NCBI GenBank assembly: GCA_963748005.1
Contig: CAVVHH010000002.1
Coordinates: 372,001-436,000 of the forward strand
DNA: 64,000 bases
Direction of reading: 5' to 3'
Origin: CAILZL01 sp963748005
GTDB taxonomy: Bacteria; Pseudomonadota; Gammaproteobacteria; Steroidobacterales; Steroidobacteraceae
Made by a program: the position numbers and the translations under genes. Below the pieces are notes generated by a model, which had not been told where the DNA came from, ran no database searches, and saw only the letters and a list, made by a program, of their open reading frames with translations. Below are positions 36,603 through 45,151 of the stretch, one piece after another (the stretch's first letter is position 1; each line of letters begins with the position of its first letter).

Positions 36603-38105
36603 CTACGGTGCCGCGCACGAAAAATTCACAGCCTCATCGATGCTGCCCGATCCGTTGTACCTGGCGAGCTTGGGATAGGCGCAGACCGGACGGGTACGCG
36701 TGACTTTGCCGCCCTGCTCGGCGTACTCAACCACGATGCTGTCGGGTGCCTTGCCGTTCTCCACCCATTCGACGATGGGCGACATTTTGTCGAAGTACTG
36801 GCCACAATGTCCCAACCCCGGCAGCATGAACATGCGGATTGAGTTGTCGGTTCTGGCGCGACCACCATTGGCCGCCACTGCCTTGTTGTAGTAGTCGAGA
36901 CCCAGCAGCGGCGAGATATTGCCGTCACTCCAGCCGTGGTACATAAATAACTTGCCACCGCGGGCAAAAAACGGCTTCAACCGCGATGGATCCGAAGCAT
37001 CCATCAAATTCCTTCCCAACTGGTCGGCCTTCGCGATGTCCTTGTCGAAGTCCATGGCGTGATAGTCCCAGTTGGGATCGTTGAACAACACCCGGAAGGT
37101 ATCAACCGCGACCTGTTCGGGCTTCTTGCCGACGATCGAATTGCCGGGAGTAGCGCCCACCTGCCAACCCGGATGCAACTGTTCTCCGGTGCGCGGATTC
37201 TTCATACCGGCCAGCACGGTGTTAAGCGCGGTAACTTGCGGAGCAGTCAGACAGCTGTCGCTATCACCACTCTTGCACAACAGCTCCTTCGCATCGAACT
37301 TGCACGCCTGCGGGTTATTGAGCAGCCCGTCCTTCAGTCCGTCAGCGGCATCGCATTTGTCCATCACTGCATTGCGATAAGCCTGCCACTTGGCCGGCGA
37401 GATGAAGCTGGCTTCGTCCTTGTTCACTGCGAGTGTGCTGTAGATCGTGCTCGCCTGATTGCGCGTCATGGGATTGGCGGCATCGCCATCCGCAATGCCA
37501 TCGAAGTCGTTGGGATAGTACTCAGCAGCAACCAGACCCTGACGTCCTCCGGTAGAGCACGAGTTCCAGTATGAGTACTTCACAGGGTTGCCGTAGTGGG
37601 CCGCAATGATTGCCTTCGCGGCGACGGTCATTTCATGCACGGAGCGATAGCCCCAGTCCTTGATCTTCTCCGGATGGCCAATCAGCGTGTCGCCACTGTT
37701 GCCTTCCTTGCCGGTGTTGGTTGCAGTGCCGACATAACCTGCACTGACCGCTTGCGCCAGGTTGCCGTAGAAAATGCTCGACATGAAGGCGCCGTTGCCC
37801 ACCGCTTGCAAACGACCATTCCATGCTTCGGTCGGCAACCACACTTCGATCTTGATATCGGAATCCGGGGTCGGCCGCAGTGTTGCCTGCACGCGGCAGA
37901 AGCTCGGCAACTTTGCGTACAGAGCGTTGGCGGCAGCTCCGCCAATAGCACCCTGCGGCGCAGTGAATGCACCTTTGGCAATCGTCTTTGCCTCAGTGAT
38001 CTGCGTGTTCGGAAGATTCAATCTGGCGAGGTCTTCACAGGATGTACCGGCAGCATGTGCAGTGTGTGCAAGTGCGGCCAACACGGCAGCAGTAATCATT
38101 CTCAT
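36603..38105 (-). CDS. Tannase/feruloyl esterase family protein
   Basis: An exported esterase of about 500 residues. It has a signal peptide ending near AHTAHAAG and a CS-D-HC catalytic arrangement: numbering from the ATG at 38120, Cys188-Ser189 in NSCSTGGRQG, Asp400 in HGWSDGN and His439-Cys440 in PGLGHCGQ. The adjacent cysteines form the characteristic disulphide linking nucleophile and His in fungal-type tannases and feruloyl esterases. A lid loop with Cys257-Asp-Ala-Ala-Asp261-Gly and Cys274 resembles the calcium site of the family. It should release an aromatic acid (gallate, ferulate or similar) from an ester. ATG 38120 and 38105 are both possible. Confidence 0.9.
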   Translation of the reverse strand: MRMITAAVLAALAHTAHAAGTSCEDLARLNLPNTQITEAKTIAKGAFTAPQGAIGGAAANALYAKLPSFCRVQATLRPTPDSDIKIEVWLPTEAWNGRLQAVGNGAFMSSIFYGNLAQAVSAGYVGTATNTGKEGNSGDTLIGHPEKIKDWGYRSVHEMTVAAKAIIAAHYGNPVKYSYWNSCSTGGRQGLVAAEYYPNDFDGIADGDAANPMTRNQASTIYSTLAVNKDEASFISPAKWQAYRNAVMDKCDAADGLKDGLLNNPQACKFDAKELLCKSGDSDSCLTAPQVTALNTVLAGMKNPRTGEQLHPGWQVGATPGNSIVGKKPEQVAVDTFRVLFNDPNWDYHAMDFDKDIAKADQLGRNLMDASDPSRLKPFFARGGKLFMYHGWSDGNISPLLGLDYYNKAVAANGGRARTDNSIRMFMLPGLGHCGQYFDKMSPIVEWVENGKAPDSIVVEYAEQGGKVTRTRPVCAYPKLARYNGSGSIDEAVNFSCAAP

Positions 38106-38189
38106 GGTGACTAGTCTCATGTGTTGTCGCGCCGGTCACAACGCGTGCGCCGGTTGCGGAAACGTACGATCAGTGTTCTCGAATAAACT

Positions 38190-38211
38190 CCGGGAGAGTT
38201 GCCTCTCCCGG
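38190..38211 (-). terminator. Likely terminator after TonB receptor 3
   Basis: Nine-base arms CCGGGAGAG and CTCTCCCGG pair around TTGC. On the minus strand the stem is followed by AGTTTATTC, a weak T-rich tail. It begins 32 bases past the receptor stop and separates it from the tannase gene. Confidence 0.6.
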
Positions 38212-38242
38212 CCTGACGCTCCTGCGTCTGGTAACGGATCCT

Positions 38243-41200
38243 CTAGAAACTCGCCCGCACGCCAACACGATAGCGACGGCCGATCAGATCATAGATCGAG
38301 CTGACCGTCAGATCCGGCGGTTCAACATTGAGCAGATTGTCAATGTTGACGTAGGCGCTGATATTGTCGTTGACCTTGTACGTAACCGAAGGATTGACGA
38401 AGTACTGCCCTGGGTAGCGGTTCTTGCTGATGGTATTGTCATTGGTCGAGGTGTTGAACCTTGCAGCATAACCAGCATCCTCTGGCCCCAGTATCGTGGC
38501 CGAGTTAACACTGCCATCTGCGTTGTAGATGACGGGGTTGCCACGGCGCTCAGCAAAGCCACGAATCTGGACATCCATGTTCCACCGACCCACGTCGTAG
38601 CCAACGTTGAGGTTGTAGGCCAACTCCGGCTGGCTTGCGAGGGTATTCTCATTCTCGGTCTTCTGGTGAAGGTAGGTGTTGATCGTATAGTTATGCGGCT
38701 GATAGTTGACCAACGCGCGCACCTTGAAACTGCCAGGCCCTAACAAATGCTGGTACCCCACTTCAAAGTCATACCCTTGGACCTTCGCCAGGTTGAGATT
38801 CAGCAGCAGGGGCTCGAGTCTATCGATGCCTCCTGCTGCAGCATTTGTACCGAAGGTTATGAACTTGCAGTAGGTGGGATCACCGGCCGCACACTGATCA
38901 ACTGTCTGCTGTGCGCCCGGCCCGGCGATAGCGTCCTCCATCTTGATCTCGTAGTAGTCCACGGACGCATTGAATCCGCCCATCTTGAAGACGAGACCCA
39001 CCGTGGTGGTGTCAGCAGTTTCAGGCCCCAGTTCGGGGTTACCGGAACCGCCGGGCACCAGAACGCTGATCTGGGTCGCCGGGTTGACACCCGCCGGATT
39101 GACGGTGCCATTGGCGCCCTTCGTGCCTGCGGGAATTGTGTTGAACACGTTTTGCGGGTTGGGGCCGCCCTTGAAAAACAGACTGCGCAAATCGGGGGCG
39201 CGGATGTCATGGGAGCGGGTAAAACGCACGCGCAGCACATCGATGGGATCCCATGTCAGACCGCCTTTCCAGGTTGTCACCGTTCCGGACAATTCGTAGT
39301 CGGTGACGCGCGCAGCTGCATTCAGGTCGAGCGATTTGACGCCCGGCCGGTCCTTCATGACCGGAACGCCCACCTCGGCAAACACCTCCTTGACGCTGGA
39401 CTTGCCGAACGACTCCACCAGGTTATTCGTCAGCAGTCCGCCCTCGGGAGCAATGCCTTCAGCAGACACATTATCGGAGTCGGCGCTGAGCGATTGGCGA
39501 CGATACTCCGCGCCCGTCGCGACCGCGACATCACCCGCCGGCAGCGCGAACAGCGCACCGTTGATCGATGCCGCGACGGTTTCCATACGCATGTGCTGGA
39601 TCTGCCACGTGGCGTTCTGTACGTAGTCCAGCGCCGCTTGGGAGTTGCGGCCCACACCGAAGGGATTGAAAGGCACGCAAGTCTTGCCGGACACGGCGTC
39701 ATACTTGGCGGCCTGGTTGACGTTGACAGCAGTGGTGAATCCGGGACTGCCGAGCGTGGCAACGCAACCATTCACTGCCTTCTGTATGGCAAATGCGCTG
39801 AAGTCATTGCGATTCAGTTCCAGCCGGGTTTGACCCGACTGGTAATAGGCATCCCAATTCCAGCTATCGCTTAATTTGCCTTCGAGACCGGCAACAATGC
39901 GCAGTGTCTCGTATTCCTGTTTGGTAATCGTCCCGCTTAGCCCATCAAATCCGAATTCAGAATGGATGCGCCCGATGCTGAATGTGGTAGCGGTGCCGAT
40001 CAATGGCGCGATGGCTGCCAATGTGGCCGGAGTCACATTGGGATTGGTTCGGCTGACGACGATCGCCGGGTTGGTAACGCCGAACCCGGTGCCTTGTTGC
40101 AGTTCCGCGGCCCGGTATGCATCAATACTGTTGCGGGCATCGCTGACTTCGACATAAGCCTCAATGTTATCGGTCAGCTCGTAGGACACCCGGCCCATCG
40201 TATCGATGCGCTCCTGAGGCAGTCGCAAATAATTAATGTTATTCAGATTGTGGCCGTAGTTGGCCGTGCTGCCGATCATTAGCTGACCATTTGAGCTTAT
40301 CGTGCCTCGCGAAAAGGCCACGGGATTGCCATTCGCATCGAAGGTATAAGCTGGCCCAGTTGCCGTCGATACAAACAGTCCGCCCGGCGCTGTTGAAGCC
40401 GGTTCGACTCCCGTGGCAACGACAGTCTGCTGCGCTCCGTTGGCGGTGCGATACGCTGTAGTCGGTGCGAAGTTGCCAATCTCGTCCTGCGCCCACTTCT
40501 TGCCGTACACATCATCGATCGCCTTGGTCTGGTTGTAATCGATGCCGGCGATGACGTGCATGCGATCATTCATGAGGGAGGTGCCACCGGCCAGCGTAAA
40601 GGTGTATTGCGGCGCGGAAGAATACTCGGTCATGCCCAACTGCGCAGTGGCGCTGATACCCTGCATCTTGTTGCGCAGCACGATGTTCACCACGCCAGCC
40701 ACGGCATCCGAGCCGTAGGCGGCCGACGCGCCGCCGGTGACCACATCAACACGCTCGACGAGACCAACGGGAACGATATTGGTATCGACCGTGCCGTCCC
40801 AGTTGGTGCCGACCGAGCGCTTGCCATTGATCAACGTCAGGGTTCGCAATGCACCCAGGGCACGCAGATCCAGCAACGCCTGCGGAGTTTGCGGCAGACC
40901 AGCACCGTTGCCGCCGCTGCCGTTACGCGTGGAGTCGGTCACTGCTATGCGGAAGGCCGGCTGTTCGACCAGCACATCCACAATGTTCGCCGGGGCGCGC
41001 TGCTGGATGGTCTCCGTGCCGACAACAGTGACCGGCGTGGGCGCATTGAAGCCTGCGGCCTGCAAGCGCGAACCGGTAACCACGACCTCTTCAAGGGCGG
41101 CGGCTGCGTTCTCGGCCGCTTCCTGCGCATGGGCGGTCCAGGTCATGGTGGAGGCAGCAAATATGCTGGCCACACGCGCGAAAAATGATCGGTTCATAGT

Positions 41201-41707
41201 CGAAGTCCCCATGGTTGAGTTTTGATTGTCAGAACCACCAGGAACAGAACGACCGATCTCACTGGATGGGGCACGGGCCTGATCCGGCTGGCCGGCTGGA
41301 TCATGCACGCCCCGGCTACGCACTATCGTGACTGTCTGGTCATTGATAAACGCAAATCCCAGACCAGTGTCACGCAGCAATTCCTTCAGGGTTTCCGCAG
41401 CCGACAGTTGCGCACTCGCGCCTTTGCTGATCAGCCCATCGGTAAGTTCAGCGCGATAAACGAGCTGAAAGCCCGTTATGCGTGCAAACTCTTCGAGTGC
41501 CGATGCCAATGGCTGAGGTGCATACGCACGTGATGGTTCAGCCGCCTGCAGACCCTGCGAAAGCATGGTCCACAGTAAACCAGCGCACGCACACAAGTGC
41601 AGTGCCCACCACCGGCGTCGTCTGCGATCCCCCTGTTTTCTCCTAGGTCGATTCTGTTTTGGTAGTACTTCGACCACTAAGAGTGGTTCAGCGTCGATTT
41701 CGGGCAC
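38243..41707 (-). CDS. STN-type TonB-dependent receptor 3 (FecA-like)
   Basis: An 1154-residue receptor. An Arg-rich N-terminus and membrane segment (33-56) lead to an STN signalling domain (about 62-130), a 40-residue linker, then a second signal-peptide-like segment beginning MNRSFFARVASIFAAS (171-195, ending AHAQ), the TonB-box-like LEEVVVTGSRL, plug (VDTNIVPVGLVERVDVVTGG) and a barrel ending RYRVGVRASF. STN domains pass ligand signals to FecR anti-sigma factors, and FecR and sigma genes lie directly upstream on the same strand. The start is GTG at 41707 with GAGG overlapping it. An internal ATG at 41197 (residue 171), preceded by GGGGA, could give a shorter receptor without STN. Confidence 0.88.
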   Translation of the reverse strand: MPEIDAEPLLVVEVLPKQNRPRRKQGDRRRRRWWALHLCACAGLLWTMLSQGLQAAEPSRAYAPQPLASALEEFARITGFQLVYRAELTDGLISKGASAQLSAAETLKELLRDTGLGFAFINDQTVTIVRSRGVHDPAGQPDQARAPSSEIGRSVPGGSDNQNSTMGTSTMNRSFFARVASIFAASTMTWTAHAQEAAENAAAALEEVVVTGSRLQAAGFNAPTPVTVVGTETIQQRAPANIVDVLVEQPAFRIAVTDSTRNGSGGNGAGLPQTPQALLDLRALGALRTLTLINGKRSVGTNWDGTVDTNIVPVGLVERVDVVTGGASAAYGSDAVAGVVNIVLRNKMQGISATAQLGMTEYSSAPQYTFTLAGGTSLMNDRMHVIAGIDYNQTKAIDDVYGKKWAQDEIGNFAPTTAYRTANGAQQTVVATGVEPASTAPGGLFVSTATGPAYTFDANGNPVAFSRGTISSNGQLMIGSTANYGHNLNNINYLRLPQERIDTMGRVSYELTDNIEAYVEVSDARNSIDAYRAAELQQGTGFGVTNPAIVVSRTNPNVTPATLAAIAPLIGTATTFSIGRIHSEFGFDGLSGTITKQEYETLRIVAGLEGKLSDSWNWDAYYQSGQTRLELNRNDFSAFAIQKAVNGCVATLGSPGFTTAVNVNQAAKYDAVSGKTCVPFNPFGVGRNSQAALDYVQNATWQIQHMRMETVAASINGALFALPAGDVAVATGAEYRRQSLSADSDNVSAEGIAPEGGLLTNNLVESFGKSSVKEVFAEVGVPVMKDRPGVKSLDLNAAARVTDYELSGTVTTWKGGLTWDPIDVLRVRFTRSHDIRAPDLRSLFFKGGPNPQNVFNTIPAGTKGANGTVNPAGVNPATQISVLVPGGSGNPELGPETADTTTVGLVFKMGGFNASVDYYEIKMEDAIAGPGAQQTVDQCAAGDPTYCKFITFGTNAAAGGIDRLEPLLLNLNLAKVQGYDFEVGYQHLLGPGSFKVRALVNYQPHNYTINTYLHQKTENENTLASQPELAYNLNVGYDVGRWNMDVQIRGFAERRGNPVIYNADGSVNSATILGPEDAGYAARFNTSTNDNTISKNRYPGQYFVNPSVTYKVNDNISAYVNIDNLLNVEPPDLTVSSIYDLIGRRYRVGVRASF

Positions 41708-41736
41708 CTCGCATGTGCATTTTTCAATTTCGCTGA

Positions 41737-42816
41737 CTAGCCACGGCTGGAGAGAAGCACACCGCCGTCCTCCATGCGTTCAACCTTCACACCTTCGTAG
41801 AGCTCCAGATAGCTCAACAGCGAATCCGGATTGCTGGGATCGAACACGCCACTGATAATCAGGGGCGCCAGTCTTGAGTCGTCGATGATGACAGGCCGGC
41901 TCTGATAGCGGTTGAACTCGTCAATGACCCTGTCGAGCGTTGCGCCGCGAAACACCACTCGCTGCGCCGTCCAGGCCACCACACTGGGTGCAACATCCTC
42001 CGTTCCAGCAACCTCTTCGCCCATGATCTTGGCGCGATCGCCGGCTGACAGCTGCAGGCTGCTGTTGTCGACGTTGGTGCCGGCGCCATTTTGCGACCCG
42101 GCGCGTACCGAGTCATGGGCGCGCATCGACACCACACCAGTTTCCACCGCCACTCGACCTTCAATAACAGTCACGCGCGTCTCCTGGCGCTGCGCGTCAA
42201 CGTCGAAGATCGTGCCTACTGCCCGCACCGTGCCAAATTCGGTATCGACCAGAAACGGCCGCTGTGGATTCTTCGCCACCTGAAAACGCGCGCGACCATG
42301 GCGCAGATCAAGGCGACGCTCGCTTGCTGTCCAGCGCAGATAGATTTCCGAATCTGGATTCAGACTGACGAGCGAACCATCAGGCAAGGTCACGCGCCGT
42401 ACCTCCTGGCTGTCATTACGGAAAACATTCGAAGCAGTGAAGCTTGCATAACCAATCCAGCCCGCCACCACCAGCACTGCTGCGGCGGCGGCGGCCTGCG
42501 AGATGCGCCCCATACTCCAGCGACGCATGCTCTGGAGTGGCGGGGTCGTGCGCGGCAGGTGCACTACGTTATTGGCCTCAGGCTCGGCACGGGCCGCAGC
42601 GATCAGCGCCTCACTACTCAGTGAACCCTCCGCGGGCAGATCCAGTACATTCCAGGTTTGCACCACAGCCAGAAAGGTCTCTACGTGGGCTGGCGAGCGG
42701 GTCAGCCACTCGCTGAATTCAGTGGCTCGACGGACCTGGTCTACAGGCTCGCGCAGCCGCAGAAACTGCTCAACAGCCTCTGCTTCGATCATCTCCTGCT
42801 GCATACGATCAGTCAT
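41737..42816 (-). CDS. FecR-family anti-sigma regulator (with receptor 3)
   Basis: A 359-residue FecR protein. A cytoplasmic N-terminal DUF4880-like domain (FSEWLTRSPAHVETFLAV) is followed by a transmembrane helix (AAAAAVLVVAGWIGYASF), the FecR domain (LPDGSLVSLNPDSEIYLRW, FQVAKNPQRPFLVDT, VRAVGTIFDV) and a C-terminal domain (FRGATLDRVIDEFNRY) that would contact the receptor STN domain. It overlaps the sigma gene by eight bases, so the two are coupled. Role: holds the sigma factor until the receptor signals ligand binding. Confidence 0.92.
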   Translation of the reverse strand: MTDRMQQEMIEAEAVEQFLRLREPVDQVRRATEFSEWLTRSPAHVETFLAVVQTWNVLDLPAEGSLSSEALIAAARAEPEANNVVHLPRTTPPLQSMRRWSMGRISQAAAAAAVLVVAGWIGYASFTASNVFRNDSQEVRRVTLPDGSLVSLNPDSEIYLRWTASERRLDLRHGRARFQVAKNPQRPFLVDTEFGTVRAVGTIFDVDAQRQETRVTVIEGRVAVETGVVSMRAHDSVRAGSQNGAGTNVDNSSLQLSAGDRAKIMGEEVAGTEDVAPSVVAWTAQRVVFRGATLDRVIDEFNRYQSRPVIIDDSRLAPLIISGVFDPSNPDSLLSYLELYEGVKVERMEDGGVLLSSRG

Positions 42817-43381
42817 TTGCTAACACCTTGCGACAATGTCGCAGGCCCTGGATGAGATACTTCTTCACCATACTGGCTGAAATTCCAATCTGTTCGGCAA
42901 TTTCGTCATAAGTCAGACCGTCCCGTCGATGCAGTATCAGCACTGCGCGGCATTTCGGTGACAGCTGCGCCAAAGCAGATTCCATACTGCGACGCATGGC
43001 CAGCAGCTCGATCTCCGGGTCGGCTCCGGCTGCTGCGGCCGTACCCAGTTCGCTATGCCAGCGCACCAGCCCCGCCTGATCCGAACGCTGTTTCAACTGA
43101 AATTCGTACAGCACGTTGGCAGCGATCCGATACAGATACGCGCGCGGTTCACGGATCAGATCCGTGCGCTCGAGCCGCAGCAGCCGGACATAAGCCTCCT
43201 GGGCAACATCCCGGGCATCGGCCGCCGACCGAACCCGGCGCGAGATGAAACGGATCAGGTCGTCGTTGTGTTCTGCCGCCAGGCGCTGGACCAGTATGTC
43301 GCCTGCACCACGTTGCTCTGCTGTTGCCACTTGTCCCCCAGGAATACCCGGTCCGTCTCTCTGGACAGCACCGCCCGCCAC
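42809..43381 (-). CDS. FecI-like ECF sigma factor (with receptor 3)
   Basis: A 190-residue ECF sigma factor. Region 2 reads DLIRFISRRVRSAADARDVAQEAYVR in two conserved blocks; region 4 contains LSPKCRAVLILHRRDGLTYD and EIAEQIGISASMVKKYL, typical of the FecI subgroup. It should direct transcription of receptor 3 and neighbours when FecR releases it. The frame begins with GTG at 43381; a second GTG at 43330, preceded by GGGGGA, is a good alternative start. Confidence 0.92.
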   Translation of the reverse strand: MAGGAVQRDGPGIPGGQVATAEQRGAGDILVQRLAAEHNDDLIRFISRRVRSAADARDVAQEAYVRLLRLERTDLIREPRAYLYRIAANVLYEFQLKQRSDQAGLVRWHSELGTAAAAGADPEIELLAMRRSMESALAQLSPKCRAVLILHRRDGLTYDEIAEQIGISASMVKKYLIQGLRHCRKVLAND

Positions 43382-43866
43382 TAAGACTGGATATTACGCC
43401 GGATCGGGTACCTGATCGCGCGGTATTACCTGCCGAGTGTCCAAAGACCGGATCTGGTACAGCGGAGCCGTATCTGTTCATCCTTACAGCTGATCGTAGA
43501 AGGTGCAGGCAGTTCAGAGGTACGCTGAGTATCAAGACGCAGACCTGCAACGTCTTAATTTGCCAGAACTGGCTGGCAGCAATTGGTGGGGCAAGAGGTT
43601 CATCCAGGACCAGTCAGATCGACGACAATCGTGGTTGCATCTGCATTTGAAAATTAGAATGTTCCGGAAGCATGCAAAGGCGTCCCTGCTTCAATGATGA
43701 CAGTAGTTATCAAACCTTGATCTGTCTTATTGGTTGGATTCGCAACCGCAGCGGTGACCAGTGATAACCTGAGTACCTGGTTCGTGTCCGGTAGCTACCT
43801 GCAGCGACGGATCATTTTGAATAACAGTAGCCGGCACAGTTTTCGGCACAATTTGTTGGGGTTTTT
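43382..43866. other. Divergent intergenic region before the DUF6152 gene
   Basis: This 485-base gap separates the sigma factor gene from the plus-strand DUF6152 gene and must hold promoters for both directions. A short open frame at 43503-43697 has no ribosome site or recognised domain. No clear -10/-35 pair could be chosen by eye. Confidence 0.4.
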
Positions 43867-44262
43867 ATGCACAAAGTGAAAGTGTCCTGCCTGGCGGCCC
43901 TTACGCTGCTATTCCCGTATGGTCTGTTGTTTGCCCATCACGGCACGGCCGGATTCTATGATCAGACCAGGAAAGTCAGAGTGGAGGGCGTGGCCAAGCA
44001 GTTTGCCTGGCGCAATCCGCACTGTGGCCTGTTCCTGGTTGGCAAAGATGCGTCGGGCGCCGAAGTGACCTATGTGCTGGAAATGGGCAGCCCGAATACC
44101 CTGGCACGCATGGGATACACGCGTCTCAGCATCAAGCCTGGAGACAAGGTCGTGGCGCAGGTGCATGTTTCCTTCACTAATCCGCTGGCGGGCGAAGCGG
44201 AGGGGCGATTCATCGAAGTGAACGGTAAGCAGGTGGCGACCTCGGACGCCGAAGAGGAATAA
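43867..44262 (+). CDS. DUF6152 family secreted protein, copy 1
   Basis: A 131-residue protein with a signal peptide ending before HHGTAGFYDQ. The double His at the mature N-terminus followed by FYDQTRKVRVEGVAKQF and WRNPHCGLFLVG is the DUF6152 pattern. The family forms a small beta barrel; function unknown. It is followed after four bases by its partner gene and then a PD40 gene, all on the plus strand, which looks like an operon. A second copy is at 59781-60203. Confidence 0.88.
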   Translation: MHKVKVSCLAALTLLFPYGLLFAHHGTAGFYDQTRKVRVEGVAKQFAWRNPHCGLFLVGKDASGAEVTYVLEMGSPNTLARMGYTRLSIKPGDKVVAQVHVSFTNPLAGEAEGRFIEVNGKQVATSDAEEE

Positions 44263-44266
44263 CGCC

Positions 44267-45100
44267 ATGAAGACGCATCGACATCTGGGTGGATTGCTGC
44301 TGGCGGTCTGCGTTGCTGCAGCACCTGCCCATGCCCAGCAGGCGACCAAGACGGCTGCTTCTGCGACGGCATTTTCTCCCCACGATCTTAGCGGTGTGTG
44401 GGGCAAGCCAGGGGGCGCGCGTGGCAGTCCCGACCGCGTCAATGCGCCCAAGACCGTTCATCCCGAATCAAACTGGAGCAGCGAGAAGCTGCCGTTCACG
44501 GCCGAGGGACGCGCTGCCTTCGATGCCAACAAACCGACGGGTGGTCCACGGCAGGTGAAATCGCAGTTGTCGGCCAACGACCCACGCGACAAGGGCAATC
44601 CGCTGGGCTTGTATCGAATGCTCCAGTTTTCCTCGGGCACCCGAGCGTTCGAAATCGGCACATTGAACGGCAATATCGTGCAACTGTTCTCGGTGGGACG
44701 CATCTGGCGCACCATCTACACCGATGGTCGACCGGTTCCAGAAATCGTGGCGGCTGGTCCGTTCTGGTACGGGCACTCGGTGGGCAAGTGGCAGGGTGAC
44801 ACACTGGTGGTCATCACTCAGGCGCTTGATGACCGGCAGTGGCTGGATTCGTGGGGAACCCCCATCAGTCTGGATGCGCGAGTCGAAGAACGCTGGCGGC
44901 GTGTTGCGCCGGATGAATTGCAACTGACCATCACGGTCAATGATCCGACTTATTACACCAAGGCCTGGACCAGCCCGCCTGAAATCTTCCGACGGGTGCC
45001 CAAGGGGGTTGAACCGGAAGAGATCATTTACGCGCCGGTGGATATCGAAGGCTACGGTCAGGAAATTCTGGCGCCGTCTGCCGCCAAGGGCGCGCAGTAA
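44267..45100 (+). CDS. Secreted protein of unknown function, partner of DUF6152 copy 1
   Basis: A 277-residue protein with a signal peptide (MKTHRHLGGLLLAVCVAAAP). It contains LSGVWGKPGG, LPFTAEGRAAFDANKP, GLYRMLQFSSGTRAFEIGT, YGHSVGKWQGDTLVV and LDARVEERWRRVAPDELQL. The GHS-GKW-GDTLVV stretch and the following strand-rich region are shared with the protein at 60200-60964, and the whole C-terminal part with the relic at 12148-12778. I know no characterised function; the family is repeatedly next to DUF6152 in this window. Probably periplasmic or surface-exposed. Confidence 0.8.
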   Translation: MKTHRHLGGLLLAVCVAAAPAHAQQATKTAASATAFSPHDLSGVWGKPGGARGSPDRVNAPKTVHPESNWSSEKLPFTAEGRAAFDANKPTGGPRQVKSQLSANDPRDKGNPLGLYRMLQFSSGTRAFEIGTLNGNIVQLFSVGRIWRTIYTDGRPVPEIVAAGPFWYGHSVGKWQGDTLVVITQALDDRQWLDSWGTPISLDARVEERWRRVAPDELQLTITVNDPTYYTKAWTSPPEIFRRVPKGVEPEEIIYAPVDIEGYGQEILAPSAAKGAQ

Positions 45101-45151
45101 GTCGCCACTCAATCGCAGTTTTTTGTAGCAGCTCAAGTCGCGGAGTAACAA

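Noticed and set aside
43697..43716. A third Pho-box-like site (ATGACAG) before the DUF6152 gene
   Set aside because: Only one half-site is present; the second 7-base repeat at the right spacing does not match.
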